Below are positions 59,360-64,000 of a stretch of 64,000 bases of DNA, one piece after another (position 1 is the stretch's first letter; the number at the start of each line of letters is the position of its first letter). Position numbers and translations under genes: made by a program. This DNA comes from Ilex aquifolium. Taxonomy: Eukaryota > Streptophyta > Magnoliopsida > Aquifoliales > Aquifoliaceae. A model generated the notes under the pieces. It was not told the DNA's origin. It saw only the letters and a list, made by a program, of their open reading frames with translations, and made no database searches. The stretch covers positions 6,944,001-7,008,000 of the forward strand of contig OX637410.1 of NCBI GenBank assembly GCA_951799425.1, given 5' to 3'.

Positions 59360-59997
59360 AGCAAAAACCCTTCCTTGATTTGCGCCGCCGGGGGCTTGAG
59401 CTTGTAACGGTCTCTGCTGTGTTGGCCTTTGTAAAGGTGGCTTGTTTGTGGGTAATTGTCCGATTGCTTGATTGGTCCTTGGTGGAAACGATGGGCATTG
59501 ATTTTTGTAGTGCCCAACCTCTCCACATGCAAAGCAGTGACAGGGGTCTGTAGCTGTCCTCCCTGGTACCCCTCCTGCTCCTCGAGCAAATAGGTAGCCA
59601 AGCCAACCCTCAAGTCTTCGGCAACCCCCATGCCGTCACAAATCTTCTTTACCCGACGGATCCATTTATCCGCATCCAATGGATTAGAGCTCCCTTGGAA
59701 AGTAGGCGGGCGTTGCCTCAAAAACTCTCGGAGAACTACCATTCTCCTATTCTCCTCTCCGTTGCCCGGTACTTGAGCGAGAGGATGAGCTCCACCATTG
59801 TGGTTGTTGTTACCATTTTGGTTTTGTACCAAAGTGGTGAGCTCCCTCAAGCATTGATATATGCCTTGCATGGCATCCGGAGGTGGTGGTGGTGGTGGAT
59901 TTGCTTGACCTCCACGGCCACGGCCACGTCCTCGTCCTCGTAACCCGTCCATCCTGCACATCAATTCACAATTCAGTTTCATTGATGTACAAGGCAT
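59356..59997 (-). pseudogene. gag of the first F unit (fossil)
   Basis: It starts with the RG- and proline-rich head (MDGLRGRGRGRGRGGQ), then [30 protein letters not shown] and LATYLLE. It is much shorter than the gag of element C and looks broken. Confidence 0.85.
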
Positions 59998-60124
59998 CCT
60001 AAGTATAGATTTAGTCTAAAGCATAAATTTTATATCAATCTAGACCACAATTTCCTACACCCTAATCCTATATCTCTAATGGTGATCCATAACCTACAGC
60101 TCCCATGTAAGACCTAAAGTCTAG

Positions 60125-60136
60125 GCTCTGATACCA
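60125..60136 (-). other. Primer binding site of the first F unit
   Basis: TGGTATCAGAGC on the minus strand stands four bases inside the middle LTR, complementary to initiator methionine tRNA. Confidence 0.9.
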
Positions 60137-60140
60137 ACTT

Positions 60141-62250
60141 TGTAACGCCCCAAATACCACCCTAGACGGCATTACATTCTAAAACATTCTCATCATGAGA
60201 GCACTAAATATATATCCATCAAATAAGAAACATTCTTAATTTTAACAAAATTTGGGCAGAGTCTCCTTTGTACAGGAAGCTCCACCCAAAAATCACAACC
60301 TGTGCAATTCTATTAACTTGACCACACAGGGTCCATTTAACCATCCAATCCAAAATATTTCATTCACCATATATACTATCCACAACAATCATCCTAAAAG
60401 AATAAGTCAAACTAAGGCCATTACAACCCAAAAGAATTACATGAATATATTACAGCGGAATTTCAAAAGAAACTAGACTTTACAATGTTTGTACATATTG
60501 GTTCCTAGTCTAGTACAAAAATAAAAGGGGCATCTCTAAATGTGCCACTCGGGATCCAGGTACCCCTCTAATGAGGCTTCCCCAAGGCCCGACTCATTAG
60601 CGCCAAGCTCCTCCTCTATAGCATAATCTGAAAAATGTTAATTGTAGGGGATGAGCACGAAGCTCTGTAGCAAAATCTTCCCAAACTCAAACAAGGTTTA
60701 GGAAAGCATATAAAACGGTTGGTCTCATTTTCACAAATAGCATATATAACATTTTGAAGGAAAAGCAGGACATTTTAAATAGATCTCAAGTTTAAGTAGC
60801 AATAGTAATCGAAATGGATAAATAAACACCATATACCATTGGTGATTCATTCTACCATGAACCGTTTTCAACAAGTTCTCGCAGAATCCCATACTTCCCG
60901 AAACTCTTGTCAAAACAATTTATGGTACAATGCACGATGACCCACACTGTGTGCCCGATACAACCCACGTTACTAAACCGTGATCATTAGTGATATGAAA
61001 AGTTTATACCCACACGGCGTACAAATGCGTCTACCCACTCCATGTGGTAGGAAAAGTTCATACCCGCGTGGCATATAAAGACGTATACCCACTACATGAT
61101 ACCCGGTCCATAGTAATCCATGTTCGTATCGTACAACCACGCAAGCGCTAAAATTCCCACAATTATCTCACATTCTAACCATACCATAAACCCCCACCGG
61201 AATAGACTAACCTCTAACCCTCTACGGCAATGCTCGAAAACAATTCAAGTCCATCACAACAATCATACAAGAGATATCATTACAAACATTTTCTCAATTT
61301 ACCAGAAATCCCAAAATCCCCAAATTTCACAATTTGTACCATAGCAAAATTGAAGAAAAAGAGCAAGAGATCACATAAACATCATTTTGTTATACAATAT
61401 CAAGCACTAAGGTTGTGATGGTGAGAACAAAGAAAATGTAAAGCGGGAAAATTCATTTTTCTTAAAACTAGGGTTTGAGAATGAAAAAGGGACCTTTAAT
61501 GGTTACCCAACTACCAAAATGTTTAAAACATGGCAATAAATGCAAGAGGATCAAGAATCAAGTAATTAATAGCAAGTATATATGATTTTGAACCAAAAGA
61601 ATACATATAATTTAATCCTAGCCTCAATGTAAGAGAATAGGAAGAAATCCCCTACCTTAATGTTCTTGGAAAAATTAAGGCTTTGATTTTGAATCAACCC
61701 TTCAATCTCTTGTTTTCTCTTGATCTTGTGTTTCTCTCTTTCTCTCTTCCTCTCTTAGGTTTTTTAGGGTTTGGAGTGGTGTAATGAAGGCTAAGGAGGT
61801 GACAAAATGTATTTATAGTGGAGGAAAAACCGGCTTGTTCGCGACTTAAAATTTCAGATTTTTTACAGTGACTACCGGTAGTTAATTTTTTACTACCAGT
61901 AGCTCGGGTACATTGGCACTCGACTACCCGTTGACTACCGGTAGCTCGGGCACACTGGACCATTGACTACCGGTAGCTACTACCGGTAGTTGATCCCAGA
62001 TTTGCCTACTTCCTTTATTTTTCATTTCTAATCCATTCCAATCTCTTCCAAAACCATCCCAAACCTCTCCAACATATATTTCTACCTCAAACCTATTTAG
62101 TACAAGTTCTAGGACATAAAATTTCCTATTTTCACATGCTAAAACTAAATTTCAAATATTATTTCCTCGAGTTATTTTATATCAACATTTTTACACTATT
62201 ATTTAGTATATATCTATATACATATATAAACGAAAATGCGGGGTGTTACA
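60141..62250 (-). repeat. Middle, shared LTR of tandem F
   Basis: This 2110-bp LTR serves as the 5' LTR of the first unit (primer site on its left) and as the 3' LTR of the second unit (polypurine tract on its right). TATA box 61810-61817, palindrome array 61870-61992, stem-loop 60250-60291. Confidence 0.94.
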
Positions 62251-64000
62251 ATCCACCCCCCTTAACGAAAGTTTCGTCCTCGAAACTTACCTCAAGTAGT
62301 GAACAAAAAGGGATACTTCTCCCGCATTTCTTGCTCTGGTTCCCATGTAGCTTCCTCCACTCCATGGTGTTGCCACAAAACCTTCACTAGTCGGATGACT
62401 TTGGTACGGAGCACCTTCTCCTTGGCATCGAGAATCTTCAACGGTTGTTCTTCATAGGTTGCTCCATCTTGAATTTCAATATCTTCCAAGTCTACAACCG
62501 GCGTTGCATCCGATTGACACTTTCTCAACATCGACACGTGGAACACGTCATGTACCCCATACAACTGAGCTGGTAATCGCAACTGATACGCCGCTTTGCC
62601 CACAACTTTGATCACTTCAAATGGCCCGGTATATCTTGGCGCTAACTTCCCTTTCTTGCCGAATCGAAACACGCCCTTCTTGGGTGACACCTTGAGAAAT
62701 ATGTAGTCTCCCACCTTGAACTCTAAAGGTCTTCGTCTATGGTCTGCATAGCTCTTCTGTCTACTTTGCGCCGTGCGTAGTCTCTCCCGGATTAGTTGGA
62801 TCTTCTCCGTAGTCTCTCGAACAATGTCCGGCCCGAACAAGCTACTTTCTCCGGCTTCCAACCAACAAGTAGGAGATCTACACGGTCTTCCATACAATGC
62901 TTCATAAGGCGCCATTCCGATGCTTGCTTGATAGCTGTTGTTGTATGCAAATTCCACCAACGGTAAATGGTCGCTCCAACCTCCCTTGAAATCCAACACA
63001 CAAGCACGCAACATGTCTTCTAGAATCTGGTTCACCCTCTCGGATTGGCCATCCGTTTGGGGATGAAAGGCGGTGCTGAAGTGCAACTCTGTCCCCATAG
63101 CTCTTTGAAGACTTTGCCAAAATTACGCTACGAAACGAGAATCACGATCCGACACAATGGATAGCGGAACTCCATGCAACCTCACTATCTCGCGAATATA
63201 GAGCTTGCTCAGGGTCTCTAACGTGTCAGTGGTCTTCATACTCAACAAGTGAGCGGACTTGGTGAGTCTATCAACAATGACCCATACGGCATTATGCCCT
63301 CGTGAAGTCCGTGGAAAGCCAGATACGAAGTCCATGGTGATGTGATCCCACTTCCACTCTGGGATAGGCAAAGACTGTAGTAATCCTCCTGGCTATTGAT
63401 GTTCAATCTTCACCTGCTGGCACACCGCACATCGTGCTATGAACCTTGCCACATCCTTCTTCATTCCCTTCCACCAATATTGGCGCTTCATGTCCCTATA
63501 CATTTTTGTGCTACCGGGGTGGATAGCAAACTTAGAGCGATGACACTCTCCAAGTATCTCCTCCTTTAGAGACGAATCGTCGGGAACGCATAGCTTCTCC
63601 CCATATCTCAATTCTCCATTTCTCAAAGACCAACCCTCCATAGTTTCTCCATTCTCCAATTTAGCTCGCATCGACATTAATTCAGGATCCAAGCCTTGCA
63701 ATTCCACAACCCTACGTTGGAGAGTAGGTTGAGCCACAAGGTTGAACAAACATGGTCGGGATCCATCTTCTCCAACCCATAGATCAAAATCTCCAAGGGC
63801 ATCTTTCAACTTCCATTCACCTATGGAAACGTTGAGTTCACCCCAAGACTTCCTGCTAAGTGCGTCGGCAACTACATTCGCCTTCCCCGGATGGTAGTTG
63901 AGTGTGAAATCATAGTCTTCTAGGTACTCAATCCACCTTCTTTGCCGGAGATTCAAGTCTTTCTGTGTGAAGATATACTTGAGGCTCTTATGATCAGAGA
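62251..64000 (-). pseudogene. pol end of the second F unit, cut by the window edge (fossil)
   Basis: A polypurine tract is followed on the minus strand by the chromodomain-like end, [10 protein letters not shown], the integrase core ([19 protein letters not shown]), the integrase zinc finger ([13 protein letters not shown]) and the start of RNase H. It is almost identical to 55896-57660 of the first unit. The frame is broken about twice in the visible part. Confidence 0.9.

Larger units (their letters stand above)
53773..64000 (-). mobile_element. Tekay-type tandem F: LTR-internal-LTR-internal, continues past the window
   Basis: Two LTRs (53773-55895 and 60141-62250) enclose a first internal region. 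A second internal region follows directly after the second LTR: its polypurine tract stands right at 62251 with no target duplication between. The middle LTR is therefore shared, which is the product of unequal recombination between LTRs of the same element. By eye the LTRs differ by about 1%, and the two internal regions are nearly identical over the visible 1.75 kb. Left flank TTATT; the right flank is outside the window. Confidence 0.88.

Noticed and set aside
1-64000. A novel host-encoded system such as a gene cluster
   Set aside because: Apart from LTR elements, a MITE and a poly(A) trace, no coding region with host-gene character was found. The novelty lies in the regulatory repeats of the elements.

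Overview
The window is nuclear DNA from a flowering plant, probably a eudicot with a large repeat-rich genome. The species cannot be named from the sequence. Nearly every stretch that can be recognised is LTR retrotransposon sequence: Ty3/gypsy Tekay-type chromoviruses with iMet-tRNA primer sites and C-terminal chromodomains, Ty3/gypsy Athila-type elements with Asp-tRNA-like primer sites and an extra 3' ORF, and Ty1/copia pieces. I found no convincing host gene, rRNA, tRNA or CRISPR array. All of these elements are treated as fossils.

Left part (about 0.6-31.4 kb): an old Athila-type element on the minus strand (here B) is split by three later arrivals. These are a full-length Tekay-type element A (3993-15430, plus, GTACT target duplication), a truncated related LTR fragment (about 16013-18580), and a full-length Tekay-type element C (19753-29184, minus, CTAAT target duplication). 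A itself carries a 2.6-kb solo LTR (7041-9647, ACTCA duplication) in its gag. One LTR of C carries a 132-bp hAT-type MITE (20583-20714) with perfect 14-bp inverted repeats and an 8-bp duplication.

Middle part (31.4-53.6 kb): a plus-strand Athila-type element D (31401-37334) is interrupted by a Ty1/copia fragment. It abuts a minus-strand Athila-type element E (37335-44930) that keeps its 3' LTR, an acidic-tailed extra ORF, integrase, RNase H and RT. Next is a plus-strand SIRE-like copia remnant H (about 44.9-53.6 kb) with an envelope-position ORF, broken up by two Athila-type solo LTRs in opposite orientation (48874-50511 with GTATA duplication; 50979-52635).

Right part (53773-64000): a minus-strand Tekay-type tandem, LTR-internal-LTR-internal, running off the window edge.

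The most interesting signals are regulatory. The Tekay-type LTRs carry arrays of 10-12-bp perfect palindromes about 50-60 bp upstream of a TATA box. The palindrome core differs between lineages (CTACCGGTAG, GTACCGGTAC, ACGTTCGAACGT), and two of these cores recur in the unrelated Athila-type LTRs. In E a second copy of the LTR array lies upstream of the envelope-position ORF, as if it were an internal promoter. A stem-loop in some Tekay-type LTRs keeps its pairing through compensatory changes. By-eye LTR divergence is roughly 1% for A and for the F tandem and 1-2% for C, so these insertions are young, while B, D, E and H are older.
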